A stretch of 64,000 nucleotides of DNA from Sanyastnella coralliicola (GTDB lineage Bacteria > Bacteroidota > Bacteroidia > Flavobacteriales_D > Sanyastnellaceae). The notes below the pieces were generated by a model, which saw only the letters and a list, made by a program, of their open reading frames with translations, did no database searches and had not been told where the DNA came from. Position numbers and translations under genes: made by a program. Of this stretch, positions 7,539-16,801 are shown piece by piece (position 1 is the first letter of the stretch; every line of letters begins with the position of its first letter). The DNA lies in the NCBI RefSeq assembly GCF_030845195.1, contig NZ_CP132543.1, positions 389,501 through 453,500 on the forward strand, in the 5' to 3' direction.

Positions 7539-9644
7539 CTATCTAAAGAGTAGTTTTCGTGTGATCGTGTGTGATCCCGAACGAACCTTAACGAAATAGA
7601 CGCCAGGATTGATATCACTCGGTTTGTTGAGTTCGAGCGTCGCATGGGTGCGATCAAAAGGTAGATCGTAGGTCTCGATGATCTTTCCGCCTGATCCGAT
7701 CAGTGTGACTTCAGCATCACCCATCAACCCACTCAATTGAATATACCAGCTGTCATGTGCTGGCAAAATTGGGTTGGGATATAAGCGCAACGAGAACGCA
7801 TCATTCTCCATCGACGCTGCTGTTAACCAAGGGCCATTCACAGCGCCATTGTAGTCTACTTGCTTCAATCGATAGTAGTTGATTCCTGTAAGTGGGAATG
7901 GGTCGGTGAATTGATAGAACTGAGGTGTCAGTGTTGTACCTGCACCTGTTACTTGAGCTAATTTCTCCCATTGAGATCCATCAGCCGATCGTTCCAAGAT
8001 GAAGTAATCATTGTCATGTTCCGTATAGGTAGCCCATTCAACTTCGATGACCTTGTCTTGCGGTGTGGCCTTGAAATAATTCAACTCTACCGGAAGTAGA
8101 TTACAACCAATGTTGCTGAGTACCCCAAAACTATCACGTACGTAGCGGAAGGTCTGATCTGTGAGATCTGAAGGTGTGATTAGTGTATCTACTTGCACAC
8201 GCTCACCGCCGATGTTCGTGAAGTTCAGGAGCAATTGGTAGGTCTCGTCCGGTCCATCTGGAAGGCCGAAATGGATCGAAGAAGCGTGCATACACCCGTG
8301 TCCGAACGAAGTGTGTGCGTCTCGAATTCCACCAACAATGGTCGTTCCATCTGATGATTTCAGAACCGCTGTTGCTCCGTGGTCTACTCGCGTAAATCCT
8401 CCTCCAAGGTCAAGAAGTGGTTCAATGAAAAGGTAGTTGCTATTGTTGGTGCTGTTTCTCCATAGTTGGTTGCCGCCGGAACGGTTGACATAAAGGTCCA
8501 TGTCTCCGTCGGCGTCGTAATCGGCAAATACACATCCTTCGGCGTCTCCGTTGACATAGATCGATCGGTTGTTGTGTGTAAATGAGAAGTTTCCAGGAGT
8601 AGATTCGTTGGTGAACAGATAGCTCGCGCCGCTATCGTCGGCAACGAAAAGATCGAGGTCACCGTCGTTGTCAACATCCCCAGCGGCGCAACCGTCAATG
8701 CCAGTTCCGAATGTGACACTAGCAGAGGTCGCCGGTTCCCCTGTGGAAGAGAAAGAACCTGTAGACGTTTGTTCCCAGATTTGAGTGGTGCCATTCGCCG
8801 TCCAGAACAGATCAAAGTCTCCATCGTTGTCGAAATCGGCAAAGATGACAGCCCCTTTGTTTCCATTATCAGCGTCGTCAATATTCATGATGTCGGTGAA
8901 GCTTCCTCCATCGTTGCGAAGAAGGTCGTTCTGATCTTTCTTACGAACTAAGAGATCTACCCAACCGTCGTCATTGTAATCGGCGGTAGCCATATAATCA
9001 CCGTCGGTGGCAGAAGTGTAGAGACCTAAAGGACTCGAATTCGGTGTAACATGGGTGAAGTTACTGGTGCAATCGCCAGGGTTCTCCAGAATATCTACTC
9101 CATAATTGTGATTCTCGAGGATGAGGTCAAGGAAACCGTCGCCCTCATAATCGAGCCATGCTAATCCTTCACAGTTCAGACCATTCGTTAGCGTGGTAAT
9201 TTCATAGTTGGGTTCATGATCGCCGTCACCAAAACTCCATGCCGGATCTCCACCCGGGCCTTGGTTCAAATACACTTCAAGGTGGTATGCTCGATTTCGC
9301 GCAAAGTCTAGGTAACCATCGTTGTTGTAGTCACCCCAAACACATGAACGTTCTAACGTTCCATCCAAAAGGTGTGGAGCCAATGTTGCTGTAACATCAG
9401 TAAATGAAGGGTCAGGGTAGTTGCAATCACTTTGAAGCAGTCGCGTACGATAAGTGCCATTGCTCGTATTTACCAAGATGTCGAGACAGCCGTCGTTATT
9501 GAAGTCGACAATGCTGACACCGCCGTCTTTGTTTCCGGCAATATCAGCGCCAACGGTTGCGGCTACATTGGAGAACTGTGCGCTTGTTGCCAAACTTATC
9601 AGCATGGCAACAGCGAAGGCGATGTTTTTAATAGGGTGTGGCAT
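7539..9644 (-). CDS. Secreted FG-GAP/VCBS repeat protein with T9SS type A sorting domain
   Basis: The start chosen is MPHPIKNIAF at 9644, which gives a clean signal peptide ending TSAQ; 701 residues. The body has repeated FG-GAP/VCBS-type motifs of the form ADFDNDGDFDLF, DVDNDGDLDLFVAD and DYDADGDMDLYVN (residues ~30-400), which form a Ca-binding beta-propeller. An ASPIC/UnbV-like stretch follows (HFGLPDGPDETY). The C-terminus (YPNP ... GVYFVKVRSG ... KLLFR) is a T9SS type A sorting domain, so the protein is exported and likely surface-attached or released. It is followed by the kinase/regulator pair, which may mean it is part of the signal input. Confidence 0.9.
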   Translation of the reverse strand: MPHPIKNIAFAVAMLISLATSAQFSNVAATVGADIAGNKDGGVSIVDFNNDGCLDILVNTSNGTYRTRLLQSDCNYPDPSFTDVTATLAPHLLDGTLERSCVWGDYNNDGYLDFARNRAYHLEVYLNQGPGGDPAWSFGDGDHEPNYEITTLTNGLNCEGLAWLDYEGDGFLDLILENHNYGVDILENPGDCTSNFTHVTPNSSPLGLYTSATDGDYMATADYNDDGWVDLLVRKKDQNDLLRNDGGSFTDIMNIDDADNGNKGAVIFADFDNDGDFDLFWTANGTTQIWEQTSTGSFSSTGEPATSASVTFGTGIDGCAAGDVDNDGDLDLFVADDSGASYLFTNESTPGNFSFTHNNRSIYVNGDAEGCVFADYDADGDMDLYVNRSGGNQLWRNSTNNSNYLFIEPLLDLGGGFTRVDHGATAVLKSSDGTTIVGGIRDAHTSFGHGCMHASSIHFGLPDGPDETYQLLLNFTNIGGERVQVDTLITPSDLTDQTFRYVRDSFGVLSNIGCNLLPVELNYFKATPQDKVIEVEWATYTEHDNDYFILERSADGSQWEKLAQVTGAGTTLTPQFYQFTDPFPLTGINYYRLKQVDYNGAVNGPWLTAASMENDAFSLRLYPNPILPAHDSWYIQLSGLMGDAEVTLIGSGGKIIETYDLPFDRTHATLELNKPSDINPGVYFVKVRSGSHTITRKLLFR

Positions 9645-9686
9645 CGTGCGTAAATACGTTTCGCACGTCAAAAGGTTTCCTTAGCG

Positions 9687-9694
9687 TATCTTTG
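9687..9694 (+). promoter_or_regulatory. -7 element TATCTTTG of the M16 peptidase gene
   Basis: Exact TAnnTTTG match followed by CGG, ending 7 bases before the ATG at 9702. The transcript would start at or within a few bases of the start codon, so there is no room for a Shine-Dalgarno sequence. Confidence 0.6.
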
Positions 9695-9701
9695 CGGGCC
9701 C

Positions 9702-10934
9702 ATGGACTTTCACACTTTTCAATTGCCGAACGGCATCCGAGTAATTCATAGACAGACGACAAGCCAAGTTGCGCATTGTGGTTTGATTGTGAATGCCGGT
9801 TCGCGTGATGAAAAGGACAATCAACAAGGGCTTGCTCACTTCATTGAACATTGTTTCTTCAAAGGCACTGAACGCCGTAAAACCTATCACATTCTCAGTC
9901 GATTAGATAGCGTAGGTGCTGAAATCAATGCTTATACGACCAAGGAAGAGACCTGGGTTTACGCTAGTTTCCTTGATAAGCACCTTTCGCGTGCGATTGA
10001 GCTGATCGCAGATATTACCTTCCGAAGCACTTTTCCGCTCAAAGAAATTGAGAAGGAGAAAGATGTGATCATCGATGAGATCAACAGTTACTTAGATGCC
10101 CCAAGTGAAATGATCTTCGATGACTTTGAGGAGCTCTTATTTAAAGGACACCCCATCGGAAGGAACATTCTCGGTACGGAGGATAGCGTTAGATCGCTAT
10201 CGCGGGAAGACATTTTTGAGATGATTGATCGTCGCTACCGAAGTGATCAAATCGTTTTCAGTTCAGTGGGCCCAAGTTCACCGAAGCGAATCAAGGCCAT
10301 GTGTGAAAAGCATTTTGCTTCATGGGGTGACCGCATTACTCAGGAACCACGTCAGCCGTTTAGCGGATATCAAGCTCGAGAAGAGGAAGTGCAGAAGGAG
10401 ACTTTCCAGATGCACTACATCTTGGGTAATGAAGGTTATCACGCCGGACATAAAAACAAGACAGCTCTGGTCTTATTGAATAACGTCTTAGGTGGGCCAG
10501 CCATGAATAGCCGCTTGAACTTGCAGGTTCGCGAGAAGCATGGCATTGCTTACAATATTGAGTCAAGTTACTCTCCTTATTCAGATACTGGGATTGTTCA
10601 GATCTACTTGGGCACAGATGAGCGATTATTTGCAAAAGCTGAACGACTTGTACGAAACGAGCTGAAGAAACTGCGCGAAAAATCGCTCGGGACTACCCAG
10701 CTTCATATGGCGAAGCAACAGTTGATCGGACAGATTGCACTCGCTCAAGAGAGTGGAGTAGGAACGATGATCGCCCTCGGAAAAAGCTTCCTGATGTATG
10801 ATCGCGTAGATTCGCTGCAAGAGGTTTATCGATCAATCGAAAAAATTTCAGCGGAACAATTGCTAGAAGTAGCGAATGAGGTCTTTGACGAAAAGAAACT
10901 GACGAGGCTGTTATACAAGCCTTCGCGTTCTTAG
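9702..10934 (+). CDS. M16-family zinc metallopeptidase
   Basis: A 410-residue protein with the inverted zinc motif HFIEH (H46, E49, H50) typical of M16 (pitrilysin/MPP) peptidases, and downstream acidic residues in EKDVIIDEI that would supply the third ligand. The second half is the inactive M16_C-type domain. Length fits the single-chain bacterial processing-peptidase type (about 410-430). No signal peptide, so probably cytoplasmic. It stands alone, with its own promoter-like sequence right next to the start, and overlaps the convergent downstream gene by 4 bp. Confidence 0.93.
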   Translation: MDFHTFQLPNGIRVIHRQTTSQVAHCGLIVNAGSRDEKDNQQGLAHFIEHCFFKGTERRKTYHILSRLDSVGAEINAYTTKEETWVYASFLDKHLSRAIELIADITFRSTFPLKEIEKEKDVIIDEINSYLDAPSEMIFDDFEELLFKGHPIGRNILGTEDSVRSLSREDIFEMIDRRYRSDQIVFSSVGPSSPKRIKAMCEKHFASWGDRITQEPRQPFSGYQAREEEVQKETFQMHYILGNEGYHAGHKNKTALVLLNNVLGGPAMNSRLNLQVREKHGIAYNIESSYSPYSDTGIVQIYLGTDERLFAKAERLVRNELKKLREKSLGTTQLHMAKQQLIGQIALAQESGVGTMIALGKSFLMYDRVDSLQEVYRSIEKISAEQLLEVANEVFDEKKLTRLLYKPSRS

Positions 10935-11350
10935 TCAGTAGAAAATTTGTGGACGTCGTTATTATCGAACTCGATTTGGTTCTTCACTAATCGCATCTTC
11001 TCGGCGATAACACCCCATTCTCTGTAGCCGTTCTCAATGAGCCACATTGCGGCATTTTCATCATTGTCTGCAGCCCGTGCCATATACCCCATAATATCGA
11101 GGTCGTTCTTACGAAGCCAGAATACAGCATTTGGATTTCCTTCAGACCCATTGATGAGTGCCATTAGGTGAGGGAAGCCATTTTGGAGCAGCCAATCGCG
11201 TGCACTTTGCTCATTTCTCAGAGCAAAGCAAAACAACCCTAATTCAGGGTAGCCGCTTCGAATGAGCCAATCGCGGATCTCGTTGTTTCCGCTGATAGCC
11301 TCGCCCCAAGCGATGATCACTTTTGATGGATAATCTGTCTTTAACTGCAC
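10931..11350 (-). CDS. Small protein with four W-L-x-x-N-G-Y repeats, unknown function
   Basis: 139 residues, no signal peptide and no membrane segment. It contains four similar units of about 30 residues, each with an RDWL..NG[FY]P.L or MWLIENGYREWG type core (DWLIRSGY, DWLLQNGF, FWLRKNDL, MWLIENGY). This looks like a short helical-repeat fold, something like ankyrin or leucine-rich variants in style, but I do not recognise the family. The gene is convergent with the peptidase gene (4-bp overlap) and divergent from the MOSC gene. Confidence 0.75.
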   Translation of the reverse strand: MQLKTDYPSKVIIAWGEAISGNNEIRDWLIRSGYPELGLFCFALRNEQSARDWLLQNGFPHLMALINGSEGNPNAVFWLRKNDLDIMGYMARAADNDENAAMWLIENGYREWGVIAEKMRLVKNQIEFDNNDVHKFSTD

Positions 11351-11401
11351 GAATCAAAGGTACTGATTGTTTAGGATGAACGGAAAGTGCCTTGACTTTA
11401 T

Positions 11402-11409
11402 GATATTTG
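11402..11409 (+). promoter_or_regulatory. -7-like element GATATTTG before the MOSC gene
   Basis: One mismatch to TAnnTTTG, followed by CGG as in other promoters of this window, 9 bases before the ATG at 11418. It supports that start over upstream ATGs in the same frame. Confidence 0.45.
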
Positions 11410-11417
11410 CGGAGAAG

Positions 11418-12005
11418 ATGAAGTTTGAAAAACTACCACAGCAGGGAAAAGTTGTAGCACTCCTGAGAACCTTTAAGGGGAAATCATTTGTGACTCAACA
11501 TGTAGACAAGATGAGTTTAACCTTAGCGGGTATTCCAGGTGACCGTCACTCGGGATTCCATAAAAGCGCTGGGGTGCGTGAACAGAACCTCTACAAGAAA
11601 GGAACTCCTGTGGCTAACCATCGCCAGTGGTCTGCACTCAGTGTGGAGGAATTGCGAGAAATCGCTAAAGCCATGGAGCTGGAGCAACTAGAGCCTTCTC
11701 ACCTTGGAGCGAACATGCTTTTCGAGGGTATTCCAAACCTTACCAAACTTCCTCCCTTTACCCGCATTCGAATAGGCAAGAACCCATACGTTGCTACGCT
11801 CGTGGTTTATGAAGAGAACCTGCCATGTAAGTTCCCTCAAGAGATGATGGAGCAAGCGGGAGTTGACATCAATGGAAAGGCCTTCACCGCAGCAGCCAAA
11901 GGCAAGCGAGGCTTAGTTGGCTGGGTAGAAAAAGGCGCCCGTATTCATGTGGGTGATCCAGTACAGGTATTGGTTCCCGTGTGGGCCAAGAATCTCGACC
12001 TATAA
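11418..12005 (+). CDS. MOSC-domain protein
   Basis: I choose MKFEKLPQQG at 11418 because a promoter-like GATATTTGCGG lies just before it; 195 residues. Features of MOSC (molybdenum cofactor sulfurase C-terminal) domains are visible: GIPGDRHSG, NHRQWSALS, LGANMLFEG and the cysteine in EENLPCKFP, which in this family can carry sulfur or thiol adducts. Stand-alone bacterial MOSC proteins (YiiM/YuaD type) act in sulfur delivery or in reduction of hydroxylated compounds. The precise substrate is unknown. It ends one base before a convergent gene. Confidence 0.85.
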   Translation: MKFEKLPQQGKVVALLRTFKGKSFVTQHVDKMSLTLAGIPGDRHSGFHKSAGVREQNLYKKGTPVANHRQWSALSVEELREIAKAMELEQLEPSHLGANMLFEGIPNLTKLPPFTRIRIGKNPYVATLVVYEENLPCKFPQEMMEQAGVDINGKAFTAAAKGKRGLVGWVEKGARIHVGDPVQVLVPVWAKNLDL

Positions 12006-13799
12006 TTATCGGAAGACTTTCAGTCGTTCCGTTTGATTTCCGCTCGACACTTGCACAACGTACATTCCTGATGCTAGATCGTCAAGTCGCACGCGCTGAT
12101 CAACATTCGTCTGATCAATGACAAGTTGGCCATTTGCAGCATATACCTGAAGATGAATCGTTGAGGTGTTTCCGCTAATAATTATTTCGCCTGCGGCGGA
12201 ATAGCTCAGTTGTATAGAGCTGGTTAACTCCTGCACACTCACAATGTCACACTGTTCGACTTCAACCACAATACTAGCAGAAACCGGACAACCATCTAGC
12301 TCTGCCGTAAAAAGAACTTCGTAGGTTCCAGGCTCCGTGAATGTGAATATGGGAGTCTCTTCCATGCTTGTTCCTAGTCCAGCGAAATCCCAGAGAATAT
12401 TGGTGAGTATTCCGTCACTCTCGTAGCTGAAGGGGATTTGGTTCCCAGCGCAGAAGGAGTTGGTCGTTGGATTTGGTTCCGCCGTTAAGGCGATATCATT
12501 ATCTGGAATTACTTCTACATTGAAACCCAAAGCATAAGTGCAGGCATCAAAATCACCAAAGGATGCGGTCTGAACCCAAACGCCATCTGGAGCGGTGAAG
12601 CTGCTTGTTCCTGCTGGCATCGCGACACTTGCGTAAACCCAATTAGAGTTGCCTGGAATAGGCGAGAACGAAACCATATTTCCATTAAGGTTAACGCCAC
12701 TTTCTGTTCCGGCTAAAGCAACGAAGTTGATGCTATAGTCGCTGAAGAACTGTGTAATCGGTCCTACGAGGTCACTGTTCAATAAAGACTGACCGGTCGA
12801 CTGGTTTTTCAGAGGATTGAGAATGGCGAATGAAGGTCCGGCGTCGGTGGCATTGCAATCGCTACTTCGGTTGAAATGTCCGATGAACACCCCTTTGGTT
12901 GCTTTCAAAATCTCCGGTGTGTTCAACGAATAATTGAAGGTTTCACCTGCATTCAGCGTGACAATGTCGTCACATGAAAGGTAGATGTCAGTGTCATCTT
13001 CAGTTGCAAGAACCTTATACTCACAGGTACCTTGACTCAAGTAAGGAATGAGAGGGAATTCGAGTCCCGTAAAACTCAAAGGAGGCATTTGTTCCCAAAG
13101 GTGGCTGTCTTCACCCGTACAACCAACAGCCGCTTGTTGGGCTCCAGTGAATACGGCAATCTTCTCTCCTCCAATTGCGGTGACCGTCGTTCCTGTTAGG
13201 TCTCCCGTAGCTTTGATTTGGTATGACTGCCCTTCGTCCATGGTGATGGTGAAAGGTGTACCTCCCGGAAACAACTCCGTCGTCAGCGTACTTGGAATGA
13301 TTTCAATTTCAGTTTGGTCTTCGGTCGCTACAATCGTCATGGCGCTGAACGATCCGCCATTCTGATCTACGCCTGCGAGTACCAAGTAATCGCTTCCCAG
13401 TAAGTCTTCACTAATTAGTCTTGAACCGTCGCTGAAGTAAGTTCGATAATGTATCCCTGATACATTAACTGGAATATCTGTCTCGATCAGAATACCCTTG
13501 TTCGTAATCACCTGGGAGTTTTCATTGTACCAGATGGCTTCAGGTAAAATCACTTCCAGCGCACCTCCCGAACCTTCAAACGGCACGGTCAGACCGGTTT
13601 GAGGAACAGTCATCGTTCCCGTGACAGGGCCGTCGCTGTATACCCAAAATCCAAAGGTTGGTTCTCCGTTGAACTGTAGGGTGATGTTCTCCATATAAGC
13701 CATCCAGAAACGGGTGCCCTCTGAGTTGAGTTGCGCCGTGGCTTGAACTGTGAAGAAAAGGAGAAGTGTAAGTGCCGAGAGATGAGTGCGTTTAAGCAT
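12006..13799 (-). CDS. Secreted IgGFc-binding-like protein with PKD and T9SS type A domain
   Basis: 597 residues with a signal peptide (ending ATAQ). Residues ~25-400 match the style of the IgGFc-binding N-terminal family found in many Bacteroidota surface proteins (EGTRFWMAYMEN start, SDYLVLAGVD, HLWEQMPP). Residues ~430-510 form a PKD-like domain (ILWDFAGLGTS, FTFTEPGTYEV). The last 75 residues are a type A T9SS sorting domain (LQVYAANGQLV, ASGMYVVQV, ERLKVFR). The name of the N-terminal family comes from a mammalian mucin-like protein and does not prove IgG binding here; adhesion is the usual guess. Confidence 0.85.
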   Translation of the reverse strand: MLKRTHLSALTLLLFFTVQATAQLNSEGTRFWMAYMENITLQFNGEPTFGFWVYSDGPVTGTMTVPQTGLTVPFEGSGGALEVILPEAIWYNENSQVITNKGILIETDIPVNVSGIHYRTYFSDGSRLISEDLLGSDYLVLAGVDQNGGSFSAMTIVATEDQTEIEIIPSTLTTELFPGGTPFTITMDEGQSYQIKATGDLTGTTVTAIGGEKIAVFTGAQQAAVGCTGEDSHLWEQMPPLSFTGLEFPLIPYLSQGTCEYKVLATEDDTDIYLSCDDIVTLNAGETFNYSLNTPEILKATKGVFIGHFNRSSDCNATDAGPSFAILNPLKNQSTGQSLLNSDLVGPITQFFSDYSINFVALAGTESGVNLNGNMVSFSPIPGNSNWVYASVAMPAGTSSFTAPDGVWVQTASFGDFDACTYALGFNVEVIPDNDIALTAEPNPTTNSFCAGNQIPFSYESDGILTNILWDFAGLGTSMEETPIFTFTEPGTYEVLFTAELDGCPVSASIVVEVEQCDIVSVQELTSSIQLSYSAAGEIIISGNTSTIHLQVYAANGQLVIDQTNVDQRVRLDDLASGMYVVQVSSGNQTERLKVFR

Positions 13800-13877
13800 A
13801 GTTCAGATGTTTGCATAAAGAACTAACATCTCTGAGAGAAGTTCATTAATACTCACTGCAAATCTTGGATTCTGACC

Positions 13878-13885
13878 TACCTTTG
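13878..13885 (+). promoter_or_regulatory. -7 element TACCTTTG of the MFS gene
   Basis: Exact TAnnTTTG followed by CGGC, 6 bases before the ATG at 13892. The transcript is predicted to be leaderless or nearly so. Confidence 0.6.
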
Positions 13886-13891
13886 CGGCAC

Positions 13892-15070
13892 ATGACAAAG
13901 CATCGAATCTTTACCCCTCAGTTCTGGGTACTTTGTAGCAGTACGGTTTTCTTCATGTGTAGCTTTTCGATGCTTCTTCCAGAGCTTCCAGGTTATTTGA
14001 AAACCCTTGGTGGTGAAGAGTATATCGGTTGGATCGTTGGTCTGTTCACCTTAAATGCTTTTTTCTCGCGATTTGTTAGTGGACGAATGGCGGATGACGC
14101 CGGCCGGATGAAAGTAATTTACATCGGAACCGCCGTCACGGTAGTTGCAAGCTTTGCATACCTCGGAGTATGGTCTGTATGGGCCTTCTTAGCGCTAAGA
14201 TTCTTCCACGGTTTAAGTACGGGGTTTCGTCCAACTGGAACCACCGCCTACTTATCCGATGTCATCCATATTTCGAGGAGGGGAGAGGCCATGGGGCTGC
14301 TCGGCGTAGCCGGGAATGCTGGAATGGCACTAGGACCAGCCATTGGTAGTGTAGTGCGTGTACATTACGGTTATGATGCCATGTTTATCGCTTCTGGGCT
14401 CCTAGGTGTTGTGGCATTAATCTTAACCACACGATTGAAGGAATCGCTACCTGATCCGAAACCGATTCAGTTGCGCCATTTCAATCTCTTCAAAGGACAA
14501 CTTTTCGATTTTTCAAGCTGGCCTGCAGCGGTGGTGTTGCTTCCTCCGGCCTTCGCGTTCGGAGTGTTTTTGACGGTGTCTCCAGACTTCGTGGGAGATC
14601 TAGGTTACACGTATCGAGGGGCTTTTAATACCACCATTGTGATCAGCTCCATCGCTACGCGCTTCTTTGCCGGAAAGGCGAGCGATAAGCATGGCCGTAT
14701 ACCGCTCTTGATAATTGGTGCGGTGTTACTAGCTATTGGAATGGGCGTGATTAGTATTGCGAAAGATCCACTAGTAGCCAGTATCGGAGGTGTGATCTAT
14801 GGAGTCAGTATTGGAATTAACATGCCAACGATCTTCGCATGGACCGTTGACTTTGCCAAGCCAGGTAAGACAGCCATGGCCTTGGGAACAATGCTCATGT
14901 CGTTAGAGGTTGGTATCGGCGCGGGGGCGTTTATTTCCGGTGCGATGTACCAGGGAGATGTATCAATTATCCCAATGACTTATCAGTTATCGGCACTTCT
15001 TTCGGTGCTAGGCGTGGTGGTTTTATTGTTCATGAAACCTAGATTCCACAAGCCTTTTGTTAGTGAATAG
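13892..15070 (+). CDS. Major facilitator superfamily transporter
   Basis: Start at MTKHRIF (13892), directly after a promoter element; 392 residues. Twelve hydrophobic segments are apparent, with the MFS loop 2-3 motif in FVSGRMADDAGRMKV and its second-half counterpart FAGKASDKHGRIPL. It belongs with the MDR/arabinose-efflux-like MFS group; the substrate is unknown. It stands alone between the divergent T9SS gene and the sigma-factor operon. Confidence 0.9.
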   Translation: MTKHRIFTPQFWVLCSSTVFFMCSFSMLLPELPGYLKTLGGEEYIGWIVGLFTLNAFFSRFVSGRMADDAGRMKVIYIGTAVTVVASFAYLGVWSVWAFLALRFFHGLSTGFRPTGTTAYLSDVIHISRRGEAMGLLGVAGNAGMALGPAIGSVVRVHYGYDAMFIASGLLGVVALILTTRLKESLPDPKPIQLRHFNLFKGQLFDFSSWPAAVVLLPPAFAFGVFLTVSPDFVGDLGYTYRGAFNTTIVISSIATRFFAGKASDKHGRIPLLIIGAVLLAIGMGVISIAKDPLVASIGGVIYGVSIGINMPTIFAWTVDFAKPGKTAMALGTMLMSLEVGIGAGAFISGAMYQGDVSIIPMTYQLSALLSVLGVVVLLFMKPRFHKPFVSE

Positions 15071-15165
15071 TTCTTTCACTCGTATTCCCACATAAGAAAA
15101 ATGACACCTTGGTGTGACCTTTTGAACGGAGTGCCGTCACAAGACTGACAAATAGCCACACCAAA

Positions 15166-15738
15166 TTGTTAAAGCGCAAGAAGCGTAAGTTATCTGACGA
15201 GGAAATCGTCAAGATCGTAGTGGAAGAAAAAAGCCACGACGATTTTGGGATACTGTACGACCGGTATGCGGAGAAGGTGTATCACAAATGCATCAGCTTC
15301 GTCAAGGATACCGATCTCGCACAAGACCTCGCGCACGATATCTTTATAAAGACCTTCGTGAATCTCTCTCGATTCACGCACAAGTCTCGCTTCTCGACAT
15401 GGTTGTACAGTTTGACGTACAACTTCTGTATCGACTACCTGCGCAAAAACAACAAGGTGCGCTATGAGTCAGATGACCAACTGGTCAACATACCAAATGA
15501 CGAAGATGACCGAAACGAAAAGGAACTTCTAAGCCTAAAAGCAAGTAGGCTTGCGAGTGTTCTGGATCTGATTTCTCCTGACGACAAGGCAATTCTCTTG
15601 ATGAAGTATCAAGATGATATGTCTGTCAAAGACCTTGAGGCTGCCCTCGAGATCTCTGAAAGTGCAGTGAAAATGAGGGTAAAAAGAGCAAGAGCAAAAG
15701 CTGTGGAGACTTACCGCAAAACTTACACAGATGAGTGA
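15166..15738 (+). CDS. ECF-type RNA polymerase sigma factor (TTG start)
   Basis: 190 residues. An in-frame stop at 15145 leaves only the TTG at 15166 as a normal start (the other codons are not initiators). Region 2 is clear (DFGILYDRYAEKVYHKC, DLAQDLAHDIFIKTF, FSTWLYSLTYNFCIDYLR) and region 4 has an HTH (MSVKDLEAALEISESAVKMRVKRAR). It is the first gene of an operon with a 64-residue protein (8-bp overlap), two MscS-like channels and a DUF3078 protein. No classical anti-sigma gene follows, so control is unclear; the small protein is a candidate. Confidence 0.92.
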   Translation: MLKRKKRKLSDEEIVKIVVEEKSHDDFGILYDRYAEKVYHKCISFVKDTDLAQDLAHDIFIKTFVNLSRFTHKSRFSTWLYSLTYNFCIDYLRKNNKVRYESDDQLVNIPNDEDDRNEKELLSLKASRLASVLDLISPDDKAILLMKYQDDMSVKDLEAALEISESAVKMRVKRARAKAVETYRKTYTDE

Positions 15739-15925
15739 CAATCCGTTTAAAATCATAGAGCCCCGAGAAGAGCTTCCGGAAAACCTCCGGAAAGACGTGA
15801 TGGGTAGCGTGAAGACCGTGGTCTTGATGTTGCGTTTCGTGCAGCTATTCGTGGGTGATTTTTCCGCGGTAATCATCGAAAAATTGTCCCGCTCAAACAA
15901 ATCTTCTGACAACGACGAATCCTAA
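15731..15925 (+). CDS. Small protein co-translated with the sigma factor
   Basis: 64 residues. Its ATG lies inside the last codons of the sigma gene (8-bp overlap), typical of translational coupling. The sequence has a polar N-terminus (NPFKIIEPREELPENL) and an amphipathic to hydrophobic middle (MGSVKTVVLMLRFVQLFVG) that could lie on or in the membrane. I recall similar short proteins next to sigma factors in Flavobacteriia but know no function. It could act on the sigma factor. Confidence 0.7.
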   Translation: MSDNPFKIIEPREELPENLRKDVMGSVKTVVLMLRFVQLFVGDFSAVIIEKLSRSNKSSDNDES

Positions 15926-15933
15926 TTATAGCC

Positions 15934-16776
15934 ATGGAAACACTTGATAGAATTAAAGAAGCGCTGATGAATTCCTTTGCCTCATTTGGTGAAGGCATCG
16001 CTGATTACGTACCTATCGTGATCAGTGCATTGGTGGTACTTCTTGTTGGTTGGATTATCTCCAAATTATTCGCCGGACTCATCCACAAAGGACTCAAGTC
16101 GATCAAATTTGATGCTCTTATTGAGAAGATCGGTTTAGACAAAATGCTCTCGAAAATCAAAAAGGATCTCAGCGGAGCATACGTCCTTTCGCGCATTTTT
16201 TACTGGATTCTCATGTTGCTTTTCATCACTTCAGCAGCCAACGTACTCGGATGGCAAATGTTGACAGATGGAATTGCGGCCTTCATGGGGTACTTGCCAA
16301 CTTTGGGGATTTCATTGATCATCTTCATCATCGGTGTTTACGTTGCTGAGTTGATTAAAACCATGGTTTATACCGCGGCCAATTCGATTGGGATCTCGGG
16401 TGCAAAGACCATCGCGAACATCGTGTACTATCTGCTTTTCATCTTCATCGCGATTACAGCCTTGAACCAAGCAGGTATTGATACAGATATTATCACTTCG
16501 AACCTGACCATCATTCTCGCTTCTGTACTTCTTGCCTTTGCATTGTCGTATGGAATCGCCTCTCGACACATTGTCACCAACATGTTGAGCTCTTTCTACA
16601 GCAAAGGGAAATTCAGAGAGGGTCAACGCATTCGCATGGGAGAGGTAGAGGGTACCATCCTTACTATTGACAGTGTTTCTGTGACGATCGAAACAGCCGA
16701 CGGAAACATGGTCGTGCCAAGTAAGCAATTGATTGAAGAACAAGTTTTGATCCTCGAAAAACCGAACGAGGAATAA
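15934..16776 (+). CDS. MscS-like protein with N-terminal transmembrane-helix repeats
   Basis: 280 residues with about five hydrophobic segments. The repeated IVISALVVLLVGWIISKL and LGISLIIFIIGVYVAELI helices match the 'conserved TM helix' type found at the N-terminus of some mechanosensitive channel homologues, followed by a short MscS-like beta domain (FREGQRIRMGEVEGTILTID, VVPSKQLIEEQ). The C-terminal MscS domain is cut short compared with true channels. It sits 8 bp after the small gene and 25 bp before a complete MscS gene, in one operon. Confidence 0.85.
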   Translation: METLDRIKEALMNSFASFGEGIADYVPIVISALVVLLVGWIISKLFAGLIHKGLKSIKFDALIEKIGLDKMLSKIKKDLSGAYVLSRIFYWILMLLFITSAANVLGWQMLTDGIAAFMGYLPTLGISLIIFIIGVYVAELIKTMVYTAANSIGISGAKTIANIVYYLLFIFIAITALNQAGIDTDIITSNLTIILASVLLAFALSYGIASRHIVTNMLSSFYSKGKFREGQRIRMGEVEGTILTIDSVSVTIETADGNMVVPSKQLIEEQVLILEKPNEE

Positions 16777-16801
16777 GCCTAAACAGATAACCAAATACAA
16801 C

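Noticed and set aside
8384-8881. 165-residue minus-strand ORF
   Set aside because: Alternative frame within the FG-GAP protein gene; Thr/Leu-rich shadow with no domain.
10194-10207. CGCTATCGCGGGAA, also near 30785 (minus) and CGCTACCGCGGGAAT at 63546, as more copies of the dispersed repeat
   Set aside because: They have an extra G and a different centre, and one encodes the conserved DSRGS of OmpA, so similarity may be chance.
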